Assembly (NCBI GenBank): GCA_934394565.1
Contig: CAKRQV010000013.1
Coordinates: 21,805 to 85,804, forward strand
Source: an uncultured Lachnospiraceae bacterium
GTDB lineage: Bacteria > Bacillota > Clostridia > Lachnospirales > Lachnospiraceae
Direction: 5' to 3'
Length of the DNA: 64,000 nt
Shown in pieces: positions 15,266-25,500 of this stretch. Every line of letters begins with the position of its first letter. The stretch's first letter is position 1. Both the position numbers and the translations under genes were made by a program. Below the pieces are notes generated by a model. That model was not told where the DNA came from. It searched no databases and worked only from the letters and a program-made list of their open reading frames with translations.

Positions 15266-16510
15266 TTAAGTACAGCTTTGCTGTATTAATACCTCCATCA
15301 GCACCTGTGCCCCTGCGGCACAGTCTGCTTTGCCGGTGAACTCTTCCTTTCTGTGGGAATAGCCACCCTCTGACGGGACGAAGATCATGCCTAGCGGGCA
15401 GACATCTTTAAAATTCATACTGTCGTGTCCGGCTCCGCTCATCAGATACATGTAGGAATATTCTCCTGTCTCACAGATCTTCTGTAACTGTTCTTTGAGT
15501 GTCATATCGCATAATACCGGTGAAAGTTTCTGTTCCAAATGTTGACTGACGCAGACACCTTCTGTCTGCTCCAGCCATTCATTTTCAGCTTCCATTGTCT
15601 GCATGATCTCACAGATATCCTGTTCATGGATACTTCTAAGATCCAACGTAAATTCTACTCTGTCAGCTATAATATTGCAGGTACCGGGAAATGTCTGTAT
15701 ACTTCCCACAGTAGCCACACAGGATGGTTTTTCTTTTGCCAGCTGTGTTACTTTCAGAATCCACTTGCTCATTGCCACGACCGGATCTTTGCGTTCTGTC
15801 ATCGGTGTTGCCCCCGCATGACCGCTCTCGCCATGGATCACGATGCGATACCGCACCAGTCCGGCAATACCGTCCACGATGCCGATCTGTTTCCGACGAT
15901 TTTCCAGCACCTTCCCCTGCTCGATGTGCAGCTCCAGCATGGCTTTGACAGGAGCAATCCGACAGGTCTGTACCTGTTCCGGCTGCAATCCATAAGCTGT
16001 CATCGCCTGTCTCAGGGAAACACCGTCCTGATCCTCTGAATCCAGTCCCTCTTCACTGACAATCCCACAGATTGACTTGCTGCCGATCATACCATAGCCG
16101 AAACGGTTGCCTTCTTCGTCCTTGAAGCCAATCACACAGATCGGATAAGCCGGACGGATGCCTGCCTCTTTCATCGTCTGAACCGCCTCGATCGCCCCCA
16201 GCACCCCCAGTGTACCGTCAAACCTGCCACCGTCTAACACCGTGTCATAATGGGAGCCTGTCAGTACCGGAGGATTATTTTTACATCCCGGATCTGTCCA
16301 CCTGCCGATCAGATTTCCGGCGGCATCTGTCTCTACGCTAAGACCGGCCTCTTCCATATACCGGCTGATCAGCGTCTGCGCCGCCAGATCCTCTTCCGTA
16401 AATGGAAACCGTGTTATGCTGCCGTCTGCATTTCTGCCGATGCAGCCAAGTTCTTCGATATGCCGCCACAGACGACCGGCATTTATGGTGCATTTTATAG
16501 TCTGTTTCAT
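15266..16510 (-). CDS. M20 family Zn-dependent hydrolase (allantoate amidohydrolase / N-carbamoyl amino acid hydrolase type)
   Basis: 414 residues. Metal-binding motifs are TGSHYDTVLDGGRFDG, GFKDEEGNRFG and LELHIEQGKVLE; the late His is in SGAGHDSMNFKDV. This is the hydantoinase/carbamoylase family, which removes an N-carbamoyl or ureido group, releasing ammonia and CO2 from allantoate, ureidoglycine or carbamoyl amino acids. Its position upstream of purine genes supports a ureide substrate, but no other allantoin gene is present, so the exact substrate is open. A TATACT box lies upstream at 16552-16557, with only a weak -35. Confidence 0.85.
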   Translation of the reverse strand: MKQTIKCTINAGRLWRHIEELGCIGRNADGSITRFPFTEEDLAAQTLISRYMEEAGLSVETDAAGNLIGRWTDPGCKNNPPVLTGSHYDTVLDGGRFDGTLGVLGAIEAVQTMKEAGIRPAYPICVIGFKDEEGNRFGYGMIGSKSICGIVSEEGLDSEDQDGVSLRQAMTAYGLQPEQVQTCRIAPVKAMLELHIEQGKVLENRRKQIGIVDGIAGLVRYRIVIHGESGHAGATPMTERKDPVVAMSKWILKVTQLAKEKPSCVATVGSIQTFPGTCNIIADRVEFTLDLRSIHEQDICEIMQTMEAENEWLEQTEGVCVSQHLEQKLSPVLCDMTLKEQLQKICETGEYSYMYLMSGAGHDSMNFKDVCPLGMIFVPSEGGYSHRKEEFTGKADCAAGAQVLMEVLIQQSCT

Positions 16511-16575
16511 GTATGGCCTTTCTTTTTTATACGCTTACAGCGAATGTGTCGAGTATAACATATACTGTCTGGAAA

Positions 16576-16593
16576 AGACAGAGCCATTCTCTG
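16576..16593. terminator. Short hairpin with flanking T runs
   Basis: ACAGAG pairs with CTCTGT around five bases, with CTTTT following on the minus strand. It may terminate the small iron-sulfur protein gene. Confidence 0.45.
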
Positions 16594-16721
16594 TTTCACT
16601 CATCGTTTTTACTTATGAGATTTTATAACTCATCTTAATCTGGATTAATTTTTTATCCGTTACAGGCTCTGTCCATACTCTGCAAAGCGAAGCTCTGTCA
16701 CACAGTATTCACTGTGTCTGC

Positions 16722-16922
16722 TTATTTTTCTTTATAATACAACCGGCAATGGCAGTACCCTTCAAAATCCGGATCCTGGATCTGTGCCTTGAACTCTTCA
16801 CAGATACATTTGTATTCCGGTTTCCGTTCCAGACGGCAGGGGCAATACCCTCCTGTACGCTTTAAACCCTCTTTTACAGTTGCAACGACCTCACTGTCTT
16901 CATTCAGACGAACTTTTCCCAT
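16722..16922 (-). CDS. Small ferredoxin-thioredoxin reductase catalytic-domain-like protein
   Basis: 66 residues. Six cysteines lie in three CxC pairs: CPC at 27-29, CIC at 39-41 and CHC at 57-59, the pattern of the catalytic subunit of ferredoxin:thioredoxin reductase, which binds a 4Fe-4S cluster beside a redox disulfide. The spacing between the pairs is not the plant-type spacing, so the activity may differ. AAGGAG is well placed upstream of the ATG. Neither a variable subunit nor a thioredoxin gene is nearby, and the partner is unknown. Confidence 0.8.
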   Translation of the reverse strand: MGKVRLNEDSEVVATVKEGLKRTGGYCPCRLERKPEYKCICEEFKAQIQDPDFEGYCHCRLYYKEK

Positions 16923-17091
16923 AGCTGTCTTCTCCTTGTTTTTTTATGATCTTCTCTGTAGTTTTTCCCGATTTTTCCTGCCGATACAGTATCTGTGCGA
17001 TATTGGCCGGCAGTTCCTCCCGGTCGGTACTTCCGACGGACTGATCGGCAAGCTCACCATCCCTGAAATTTTTGTTGATTGTTTCGAACAT
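16900..17091 (-). CDS. Possible small protein overlapping the iron-sulfur gene
   Basis: A 63-codon frame starting MFETINKNFRDGELADQSVG and ending in a polar tail overlaps the next gene by 23 bp. No ribosome binding site is visible before its ATG and the family is not recognised. The overlap is compatible with an operon partner, but it could be a chance frame. Confidence 0.3.
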   Translation of the reverse strand: MFETINKNFRDGELADQSVGSTDREELPANIAQILYRQEKSGKTTEKIIKKQGEDSYGKSSSE

Positions 17092-17357
17092 TTTTTACGT
17101 CATATGGCACATATTTTAGCACACCCTCTGTATCAGTTCAATAGTTCGACATTTTGCCGGCAATATTCATAATTTCGCAGGATTTTGCATTGCAGCACAT
17201 AAAAATTCCTGCAAAAAAGAACCGCTTTTTTTGCGTCAGAAAAGCAACCATTCACGCAGAACAGCACCTGACAGCACCTGGATATGGTATGCTGTCTGCA
17301 TCAAAAAAGGAATTTTTAAGGTACGGTAAAAAACTGACCGACAGAAAGGGATCACAC
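17092..17357. other. Upstream region of the GH2 gene with a 10-bp tandem repeat
   Basis: It holds ACAGCACCTG twice in tandem at 17261-17280 and a single ACCATTCACG at 17247-17256, which resembles the arms of the direct repeat before the GH78 gene. No clear sigma-A promoter was found. If the small ORF at 16900-17091 is not real, the gene-free stretch extends from 16923. Confidence 0.45.
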
Positions 17358-19802
17358 ATGCAGAAAACAGCATTTAACACTGGCTGGACCTACCACAGAG
17401 CCGGCGAAGAAGAGTTAAAAACAGCCGTTACACTTCCGCACGATGCCATGCTCTCTGAAAAGAGAACCGCTGACAGTGCCGGGGGTATCAATACCGGATG
17501 GTTTGAAGGCTATGACTATATCTATGAAAAAGAATTTGACGTGCCCAAAAGCGCCCAGGGACAGGAGATCCGTTTTGAATTTGAGGGTGTCTATCACAAT
17601 GCCGAAGTCTGGCTGAACGGGGAAAAAGTGGCTTATCGTCCCTACGGCTATACCAACTTTTATGTGGATGCCACCACACATCTGGTATATGGAAAAAGCA
17701 ACCGGATCCGTGTCATCGCCCACAATGCAGACCAGCCTAACAGCCGCTGGTATTCCGGTGCAGGTATATACCGGCCGGTATGGATGTATGTGGCTGCCCC
17801 ACAGCATATCAAACCAAATGGTGTGCGCATACGTACCATCAGCACATCGCCGGCCGTGATCGAAGCTGAGATTGCGACTACAGCTCCCGGTGAACTGACA
17901 CTGGAGATTTTTTCTGCTCCCGGACAGAAACCGGCCTGTGCCCCTGTCACGGTCTACACACCGGGACAGCTGACCACCCAGATCACCATCCCGGATGCTG
18001 CACTCTGGACACCGGATACACCGAATCTCTATCACATGACCGTCAGCTTTACCGCTGATGCCAGAGCCGTCAATACTGCAAAGGCAGACACACTGGTCAC
18101 AGATGTCGAAAATCTTACCTTTGGTATCCGCACTCTGCAGTGGGATACCAAAAATGGGATCTCCATCAACGGCGAGCACGTAATCCTGCGCGGAGCCTGC
18201 ATCCATCATGACAACGGTATCCTCGGTGCCTGCTGCTATCCTGACGCCGAAGAACGAAAGATCCGTATTCTCAAAGAAAACGGCTACAATGCTATCCGCT
18301 CCGCCCACAATCCGTGTTCCAAGGCACTGCTGGAGGCCTGCGACCGTCTGGGTATGCTGGTCATGGATGAATTTGTCGATGTCTGGTATATCCACAAGAC
18401 AGAACACGACTATGTCAACTATTTCAACGACTGGTGGCAGCAGGATCTGAAAGATATGGTGGAAAAAGATTATAACCACCCATCCGTGATCATGTATTCC
18501 ACCGGAAACGAAGTATCCGAAACAGCCCAGAAAAAAGGCATCCTCCTCACAAGAGACATGACAAAGTACCTGCATTCCCTCGATGCTACCCGCCCTGTTT
18601 CCTGCGGTATCAACATTTTCTTTAACTTCTTAAGCTCCATCGGCTTTGGTGTTTACAGTGATAAAAAAGCAAAAAAAGAAGCTGAAAACGCCGGGAAAAG
18701 CAAAGGAAAGAAGAAAAAAGCCGTCGGCAGCCAGTTTTTCAACGATCTTGCCGGCCTGATGGGCAGTGGTTTTATGAAAACAGGCGCTACCTTCTACGGC
18801 TGTGATGTCAGGACCAGAGGTGCTTTCGCCAATATGGATATTGCCGGTTACAACTATGGTATCAAACGCTACCTCCACGACCTGAAAAAATACCCTGACC
18901 GCCTCATCCTTGGCAGCGAAACCTTCTGCGACGATGCCTACACCTTCTGGGAAATGGCCAAAGAAAATCCCCGTATCGTCGGTGATTTCGTCTGGGCCGG
19001 TATGGATTACCTCGGTGAAGTCGGCGTCGGCTCCTGGGAATACAAAGATTATGCCCCTGAATTTGACCACGGTCCCGGCTGGATCACCGCCGGCAGTGGC
19101 CGCATCGATCTCACCGGCAAATCACTCGCCGAAGCTGCCTACACCAAAGTAGCCTTCGAACTGACTGCCAGCCCTGTGATTGCCGTGCGCCCTGTCAATC
19201 ACACCGGAGACAAACATTCCCCCTCCGCCTGGAAAATGACCAACGCCATCGAAAGCTGGACCTGGGAAGGCTGTGAAGGAAACAAAGCCGATATCGAAGT
19301 CTACGCCCGTGCCGCCAGAATCGACCTTTATCTCAACGGTAAAAAGATCGGCAGCAACCGTCTGAAAAACGCCTGCCGCACCCAGTTTAAGGCCCCCTAC
19401 CACCCCGGCACCCTCGAGGCACGAGCCTTCGACGAAAACGGCAACGAACTCTCCCGCAGCACCCTGCACACCGCCACAGACGAAACCGTGCTCCGTGCCA
19501 TCCCGGAAGAGTCTGGCGTGGAAAAAGGCCATCTTGCTTTCATCCGCCTGCAGTACACTGATCCTGCCGGCGAAGTAAAGCCTCTGAAGCGTGGCATCTT
19601 AAAAGTCACCGTCACCGGCGGAAAACTCCTCGGGCTTGGCAATGCCTGCCCCTACAACGCCATCGGCTACTGCTCCAACCACACCGACACCTACTGGGGC
19701 GAAGCCCTCGCCATCGTCCAGGCCGACGGCAGTCAGGATATCCACCTGTCCGTCACCGACGGCACCCTGACCGGCGAAACCACCGTAACCCTGACAAACT
19801 AA
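17358..19802 (+). CDS. Glycoside hydrolase family 2 (beta-galactosidase/glucuronidase type)
   Basis: 814 residues without a signal peptide, so cytoplasmic. Order: sugar-binding jelly roll (NTGWFEGYDYIYEKEF; YSGAGIYRPVW), Ig-like domain, TIM barrel, C-terminal domains. The acid/base Glu lies in VIMYSTGNEVSE and the likely nucleophile in RLILGSETFC; GACIHHDNG and IRSAHNPCS are further GH2 hallmarks. A lysine-rich insert (about residues 432-455) lies between the two catalytic residues. The ATG at 17358 with AAAGGG upstream is preferred to the 68-residue longer frame from 17154, whose extra sequence is not GH2-like. The sugar specificity cannot be read from the sequence. Confidence 0.9.
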   Translation: MQKTAFNTGWTYHRAGEEELKTAVTLPHDAMLSEKRTADSAGGINTGWFEGYDYIYEKEFDVPKSAQGQEIRFEFEGVYHNAEVWLNGEKVAYRPYGYTNFYVDATTHLVYGKSNRIRVIAHNADQPNSRWYSGAGIYRPVWMYVAAPQHIKPNGVRIRTISTSPAVIEAEIATTAPGELTLEIFSAPGQKPACAPVTVYTPGQLTTQITIPDAALWTPDTPNLYHMTVSFTADARAVNTAKADTLVTDVENLTFGIRTLQWDTKNGISINGEHVILRGACIHHDNGILGACCYPDAEERKIRILKENGYNAIRSAHNPCSKALLEACDRLGMLVMDEFVDVWYIHKTEHDYVNYFNDWWQQDLKDMVEKDYNHPSVIMYSTGNEVSETAQKKGILLTRDMTKYLHSLDATRPVSCGINIFFNFLSSIGFGVYSDKKAKKEAENAGKSKGKKKKAVGSQFFNDLAGLMGSGFMKTGATFYGCDVRTRGAFANMDIAGYNYGIKRYLHDLKKYPDRLILGSETFCDDAYTFWEMAKENPRIVGDFVWAGMDYLGEVGVGSWEYKDYAPEFDHGPGWITAGSGRIDLTGKSLAEAAYTKVAFELTASPVIAVRPVNHTGDKHSPSAWKMTNAIESWTWEGCEGNKADIEVYARAARIDLYLNGKKIGSNRLKNACRTQFKAPYHPGTLEARAFDENGNELSRSTLHTATDETVLRAIPEESGVEKGHLAFIRLQYTDPAGEVKPLKRGILKVTVTGGKLLGLGNACPYNAIGYCSNHTDTYWGEALAIVQADGSQDIHLSVTDGTLTGETTVTLTN

Positions 19803-19817
19803 ATCCTCCCAAAAACA

Positions 19818-19862
19818 GGATGCCCGCAGATACTTGCCCAGGGCGAGTATCTGCGGGCATCC
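19818..19862. terminator. Strong terminator between convergent GH2 and kinase genes
   Basis: GGATGCCCGCAGATACT pairs perfectly with AGTATCTGCGGGCATCC around an 11-nt loop. There is no long T run on the plus strand, but it is placed between two convergent stops. Confidence 0.7.
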
Positions 19863-19874
19863 GTCCCTCATAAC

Positions 19875-21209
19875 CTATTCTTCCTTCACATTCTCCATCG
19901 GAATCAATATTCTCAGCTCAAACCAGTGATTGCGCACCCCCGCAGTCACCGATCCCCCATACTTCTCCACCGTACTCCGGATACTCTTCATCCCAAATCC
20001 GTGAAACCGCTTATCCTTCTTTGTTGTCTGCGGCATCCCGTCCTTAAACACGATCTCCTCTTCACAGTAATTCTCCACACGGATCCGGAGAAACGACTTC
20101 TGCTCCGCCACCGAAACATGGATCAGCCGCTTCTCCGGTGCCTCGATCTTCTCCACACTCTCGATCGCATTATCCAGCATATTTCCAAACAACGCACTGA
20201 TATCCATCTCCGCCATACCATCCAGCAGCGAACCGTCCGCCACACACGTCAGCCCGATCCCCTTACTCTGACAGTACAGACTCTTCGTCATCAGCACCGC
20301 ATCAAGCACCTTGTTGCCCGTCTTATTCTGCGCCTCATACGAACGGATCTCCTTTTCCATCTGCTCCAGATACTGCGTCGATTTCTCCGTATTCGCTTCC
20401 ATCTTTAACAGCGTGATCTGATGCTTGAGATCATGGTATTTCTGATTGATCAGCTCAATATTTTCCTGGGAAAGCTGATAATTCTTATACTGCATCTCCA
20501 GAATATTCTGCAGCGTGTTCACCTCAAACTTCATCTGCAGCTCGCTCACCTGTATATGGTACGCATACAGGACAGCCAGACCACTGAAATCCACCAATGT
20601 ACGGATGGCAAACATCTCCCCTGCAAAACGGCTGCTGAACAGCGTATTTGGATCCAGATAGCTGATATTACTCATGCCAAACACTGCCAGCGTAATAATA
20701 ATCACCGTCAGAAGCTCTCTTTTATTGACACTGATCTGCTCCGTTTCACTCTGCAGGTGCTTTTCCACCAGATACATGATGGCAAAGATGATTGCATACG
20801 TCACCGCCATACCGATCCATTTCCATCCTGCCCATGCCGGAAGCGCCACATGCATCGTCCGGAAATAAAAATGGATCTGCCAGCAAAGGGAGGCGGCAAA
20901 TTCCCCGCCGACAAAGGCTCTTGCACAGTAATAACCGGCCTGTCCCAGTCCGAAATCACAGCTGCAATAGATATACAAAAGCAACAGAGAAATGGCAACC
21001 GCCATACACGGGATAAAAAAGATCTGCCGTATGCCGTCTGTCACCTCCATAAAACCGATCAGCATCCCGCCAAAGAACACAGACAGCAGCCATCGCTGCC
21101 AGTTTTTTAAGTTTTCTCTTGTCCGGCTGGTCCCAGTCACCAGAAATGCCGCCAGAAAATAAGCGATGGAATAGTAATATCCCGGCGTATTGATAACCGT
21201 CGTGCTCAT
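19875..21209 (-). CDS. GHKL-type sensor histidine kinase (AgrC-like class)
   Basis: 444 residues. About six membrane segments fill the first 210 residues. A coiled linker leads to the phospho-acceptor His in YHDLKHQITLLK, the N-box in LFGNMLDNAIESVE and the G-box in RFHGFGMKSIRS. This class signals to LytTR response regulators. Its start overlaps the stop of the regulator gene by one base (TAATG). No AgrD-like peptide or AgrB protease lies nearby, so the signal need not be a peptide; the flanking glycosidase genes suggest a sugar-related cue, which is inference. Confidence 0.88.
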   Translation of the reverse strand: MSTTVINTPGYYYSIAYFLAAFLVTGTSRTRENLKNWQRWLLSVFFGGMLIGFMEVTDGIRQIFFIPCMAVAISLLLLYIYCSCDFGLGQAGYYCARAFVGGEFAASLCWQIHFYFRTMHVALPAWAGWKWIGMAVTYAIIFAIMYLVEKHLQSETEQISVNKRELLTVIIITLAVFGMSNISYLDPNTLFSSRFAGEMFAIRTLVDFSGLAVLYAYHIQVSELQMKFEVNTLQNILEMQYKNYQLSQENIELINQKYHDLKHQITLLKMEANTEKSTQYLEQMEKEIRSYEAQNKTGNKVLDAVLMTKSLYCQSKGIGLTCVADGSLLDGMAEMDISALFGNMLDNAIESVEKIEAPEKRLIHVSVAEQKSFLRIRVENYCEEEIVFKDGMPQTTKKDKRFHGFGMKSIRSTVEKYGGSVTAGVRNHWFELRILIPMENVKEE

Positions 21210-21919
21210 TATTTTCCCACCTCATTCATGTAATCGTTCATCGCATCCAGAAATTCCTTTTTCCGGGAACGGCTCACCTGGATCACATCAGATGCCACCG
21301 TCACATCACTGCCCTGAAACGCTTCCACATATTCCAGATTGACCAGATAACAGCGATTACACTGGAAAAACTTTGTCTCCTTCAGCTGTTCCTTAAGCTC
21401 TTTCATGGATCCTTTTGTGATCACTTCACCACTGGTCGCATGATAGATCAGATCGTGATCCCGCACCTCCACATAGCAGATATTGTCCACATCCAGCTTC
21501 TTTTTCCCTCCCTTTAAGGCAATGGTTATATACTTTGTCTCTTTCTTTTTTACCCGGGTCAGAGCCCTGTCGATCCGCTGGGAAAACGCAAAATATGAAA
21601 TCGGTTTGAGCACATAATCCAGCGCATCCACCCGGTATCCCTGGATTGCATACTGGGGCATATTGGTAATAAAGATGATGACAACCTCGCTGTCCTTTTC
21701 CCGGATCTTTTCCGCCGCTGTCATACCGTCCATAAATGTCATTTCCACATCCATCAGGATAATATCAAAATCCGCCGTATAATCCGTCACGATATCTTCG
21801 CCGTCCTGAAACCATGTGACACTCAGCTTATGTCCGGTCTCATTTCCATACTTTGTCAGATACTCTTTGAGCTGTGCAGCATATGTTTTATCATCCTCCA
21901 CCACTGCAATATGGAGCAT
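21209..21919 (-). CDS. LytTR family response regulator
   Basis: 236 residues. A receiver domain (HIAVVEDDKTYAAQLKEYL, phospho-Asp in DIILMDVEMTFMDG, Lys in YVLKPISYFAF) is followed by a LytTR DNA-binding domain (YVEVRDHDLIYHATSGEVI; FFQCNRCYLVNLEYVE). Two starts are possible; the ATG at 21919 has GGAGG at good spacing, while the GTG at 21928 is too close to it. It is co-transcribed with the GHKL kinase from the promoter at 21955-21983. LytTR proteins bind paired direct repeats, and such a pair precedes the nearby GH78 operon. Confidence 0.9.
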   Translation of the reverse strand: MLHIAVVEDDKTYAAQLKEYLTKYGNETGHKLSVTWFQDGEDIVTDYTADFDIILMDVEMTFMDGMTAAEKIREKDSEVVIIFITNMPQYAIQGYRVDALDYVLKPISYFAFSQRIDRALTRVKKKETKYITIALKGGKKKLDVDNICYVEVRDHDLIYHATSGEVITKGSMKELKEQLKETKFFQCNRCYLVNLEYVEAFQGSDVTVASDVIQVSRSRKKEFLDAMNDYMNEVGK

Positions 21920-21954
21920 TTGACTCACCTCCCGGTTTTTCTTGTGTACCCTTA

Positions 21955-21983
21955 AGATTAGAGAAAGAATCCGGTTCTGTCAA
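21955..21983 (-). promoter_or_regulatory. Sigma-A promoter of the two-component operon
   Basis: On the minus strand TTGACA (21978-21983), a 17-bp spacer and TAATCT (21955-21960). It lies 35 bp upstream of the regulator start. Confidence 0.75.
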
Positions 21984-22047
21984 GTCATTCCTGCCGGCCC
22001 GGGAAAACATCTCCAAAGCTGTACAGGCTCTGCCAGATAACACAAAC

Positions 22048-22077
22048 GGGCGGTCTCCCGGTTAAGGGAAACCGCCC
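22048..22077 (-). terminator. Terminator of the GH78-GH3 operon
   Basis: GGGCGGT pairs with ACCGCCC, with a second inner stem (CTCCC/GGGAA), followed on the minus strand by GTTTGTGTT. It lies between the 145-residue membrane protein gene and the two-component promoter. Confidence 0.65.
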
Positions 22078-22140
22078 GCAGACAGACTTTTTATCACCCA
22101 AAGTGCTGTACACGGACAGACTTTCGGATCTGTTTGTGTC

Positions 22141-22578
22141 TTATTCTTCGCTCTTTGCTACCTTTAAGAAGGATGCAATGATGTGGAGCAAAATAGCCAC
22201 CAGGCAGCATACCATACCAACGATCGCACTGGACAGGTCACTCATGGTCTGTGCATTTTTTTCAAAGGAAAGGATCGTTGCGATACTGTTGACACGTGCA
22301 GCGATAAACTGTACCAAAGCCACCATGTACAGTGCGGCACTGATAAGCGGCAGTACATCAACGAAAAGACCTGCACCGACCTTGTTGCATCCGACAATAT
22401 ATACCAGTTCCAGAAGGATAGCCACCACCAGGCATCCCACGATCACTGCATTCACACCGAGGTTACTGAAATAATCCGTATTGCAGTTGATCAGATAGAA
22501 GATCATGCCCACAACGGCAGCGATCACGGACAGAGCTGTAAAATAAAATCCTGCGGATTGTTTTTTGATAAAACTCAT
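22141..22578 (-). CDS. Small membrane protein in the glycosidase operon
   Basis: 145 residues with four predicted membrane helices (about 10-30, 43-62, 75-95, 115-137) and short basic ends (MSFIKKQ; FLKVAKSEE). The family is not recognised. It begins 14 bp after the GH3 stop codon, so it is translated from the same message, and it may associate with the membrane-anchored GH3 enzyme. That partnership is inference from position. Confidence 0.7.
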   Translation of the reverse strand: MSFIKKQSAGFYFTALSVIAAVVGMIFYLINCNTDYFSNLGVNAVIVGCLVVAILLELVYIVGCNKVGAGLFVDVLPLISAALYMVALVQFIAARVNSIATILSFEKNAQTMSDLSSAIVGMVCCLVAILLHIIASFLKVAKSEE

Positions 22579-22592
22579 CTTTTTCTGCCTCC

Positions 22593-25500
22593 TTAGTTTT
22601 CTTTCTTCTTTGTGCCTTTAAGATACATGGCGATCGCAGCCAGTGTCAGCAGGGCAAAGGCGATCTCGACACCTGTCAGGGCATTGTCGTACCATGTTCT
22701 TACTTTTTCGATACGGGATGTGGAGTTTAAACCATCCATCGCATTGGAATTTGCCAGTGCGTAGTTCTGCCACAGCATATCATTTTTCAGATCCTGCATC
22801 AGCTGGGCATCCCTGCATACATTTTCCAGTGTCCAGTAGTCCCATTTGGCGCTTACAGCGGCCATGGTGCTGTCACCTGTATTACAGGTCATGGTCACAC
22901 CATTGTGGGCAGCTTCTTTCAGAACCGCATAGTTGGCATCCTGGATAAAGTCCTCACTGATCAGTCCCTTGAATCCCCACTCTTTACGGAGAATGTTCAT
23001 CAGCAGACCGTAATGTGCGTTACCTGCCGTGCAGCCGATACGGTTGAAGGTTGTCATAACAGCCAGGGCTTTCGCATCCTCGATGGAAGCCTGTGTACCG
23101 CGCAGCTCATTCTCACGTGCCTTCTGCTCGGTCATAAATGTAGCGATACCGGAACGGTTGATCTCGGTATCATTGAAAGCCAGATGCTTCGGCGCCAGCA
23201 GAACACCGTATTTCATAGCTTCTGCAATGTAGTTGGAAGCCTGATATGCTGTCAGGACAGCATCCTCGGAATAATACTCATGGTTACGTGCATTATACGG
23301 TGTACGGTGCAGGTTTGTACCAGCACCCCAGAAGATCGTCAGGTTGGACCACAGAGAGTAGTTACCGATGACCTGACCGTACTCAGCAGCCAGCTGTTTG
23401 CTGAAGGTCTGGGCAATGACCGGCTCGTTGGCCATTGTTCCGAATTTATAGCTTAAGTTCTTGTCACCCGGATCGATCGCACAAGGATCGGCGGAGCTTG
23501 TATCTGTATTGGCATACTGTCCCAGCGGGTAGGAGTTGATACCGTTCGGACCATCGTTCTGTACAGCTTCCGGAGAAGAAATCGAAGCGATCGGTTTTGT
23601 ACTTGTACCACCAAAGCCGACACGGATCATGGCATCCTCCAGATTCAGCTGATCCATCAGCTCGGACCATCTCTCATCGTTGATATCGGTTACACCCTTC
23701 AGATCTGCCAGTGTCAGGCCGTTGTCTGCACCGAAGGTGACAGAGGACGGATCACCATTTTCTGTGATCTCATAGATATCATTCTGCATGATCTGTACCA
23801 TCTCATCGGTAGCTGTCAGATCTTTGTAGGTTTTCGGGAATGTACCGCTCCAGTCGTTTCTGGTCAGATAGGTTACCGTACCCGGCATATAGGTATTCAG
23901 ATCCATATCCTGCAGCTGGTTCTCTACAGCTGTTCCGCTCAGAGTCTCTGCAAATGTTGTGGTATCCATCTCTGCAAGGTTCCATGTCTGTACGTTGGCT
24001 GCATTACCTGCAGCTGTCATACCATTGGACTCATTATAGCCCTGTGCAGCCAGTACGTTGTTGACTGCTTCATGGGAACCGTTACCGATGGTGAAGTAGT
24101 AATCACCGGCATCCAGCATGTAGTTACCTGTGGTTCCTGCTGCATTAGCAGCTGTGCTGTCCCAGCTGGCCATATCCTGTGCATCGGCTGTTACGGTGAT
24201 CTGTACAGACTCACCCGGCTGCAGTTCTTCTGTCTTTTCATAGTCCAGAAGCTGTACGGCAGCTTTTTCTACCAGATGCTCTCTGTCGTAATCTGTGTAC
24301 GGTACGGATGCGTACAGCTGTACGACATCTTTACCGGCAACATCGCCTGTATTGGTAACGGTTACCTGGGCTGTTACTGTCTTTGCAGCCAGATCAACAT
24401 TTAAACTGTCCAGAGTCTGGGAGAATGTAGTATAGGAAAGTCCGTAACCAAACGGATAGGAAACCTCACTGTCATAAGCCCATGCTCCACCATTGGAGCT
24501 TCCTACGCTGTCGGCGGCATTGCCCTGACCCAGAACAACGTCAGCATAACGTGTCTCATAATATTTGTAACCGGTGTAAATGCTCTCTGCCTCTACGATC
24601 TCAGAGTTGATGGAGTATGCAGAATCCTCATTTGTCCACTCATAATCACCGTAGTTCTGGGCAGCCGGAGATGCAGAGTTGTCTACAGCATAGGTATCTG
24701 CCAGATGTCCGGACGGATTGGCATCGCCGCTTAACACATCAGCCACACCGTAGAAACCATATCCACCCGGAATACCGACTTCCAGAAGGGCATCTACGCC
24801 GTCATTGTTCTTGATCTCATCAATTTCCATGGCGCTGGCATTGTTCAGAAGGACAACAACCTTACCACCGTTTGTCTCTTTTGCCTTTACAGCAGCGTCG
24901 ATGGTCGCACGCTCTGTATCAGACAGGCCCAGCGGATCTTCCTGATTCAGATCCTGATCCGGATTCACACCCTCTTTACCCGGGGTGTAGTTTGTATTCT
25001 CACCTGCGGCACGACCAATCGTCACAACCATGACATTGTAATCGTTCATGCTGTCTTTCCAGGTCGGCTCAACTTCGTTCAGTCTGTCCTGTGTCGGCTC
25101 CAGACTGGTAAAGGTTCCGCCGATGGCCGGAGATGTGGCACGATAGTATGTAGTTACACCCCACGGAAGAACAGCTTCAGATTTGAACTCTTCTTTCATG
25201 CTGGTGTACATCTCTTTCACGATCGGATTCAGGGTATAGCCCTTTGCCTCAAAAGCCTCTACCATATCTACGGTATCCGCATCTGTTCCCTCGTTCTCAG
25301 ACAGTGTACTTCCAAAGTCACCGCCCTGGATCGGGAAATAGCTGGAAAAGCCAAGGAATGTCACCTTCTGCTTCTCATCTGCGGAAAGCGGCAGCGCACC
25401 ATCATTTTTCAGAAGGACAGTACCTTCTTCACTCATGCGCTCACCCAGATCCTCGATGGCATCCAGCAACTCTGTTGTACTGGTGTAATCAGATTTGTAG

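Noticed and set aside
16511..16721. Purine riboswitch upstream of the purine gene set
   Set aside because: The conserved three-way-junction core could not be found on either strand; only short hairpins are present.
17415..18575. 386-codon minus-strand frame inside the GH2 gene
   Set aside because: Antisense shadow of a well-supported GH2 coding region; its translation is not protein-like and it lacks a ribosome site.
19875..21919. Agr-type quorum-sensing system
   Set aside because: The kinase and regulator classes fit, but there is no AgrB protease or AgrD-like peptide gene in or beside the operon.
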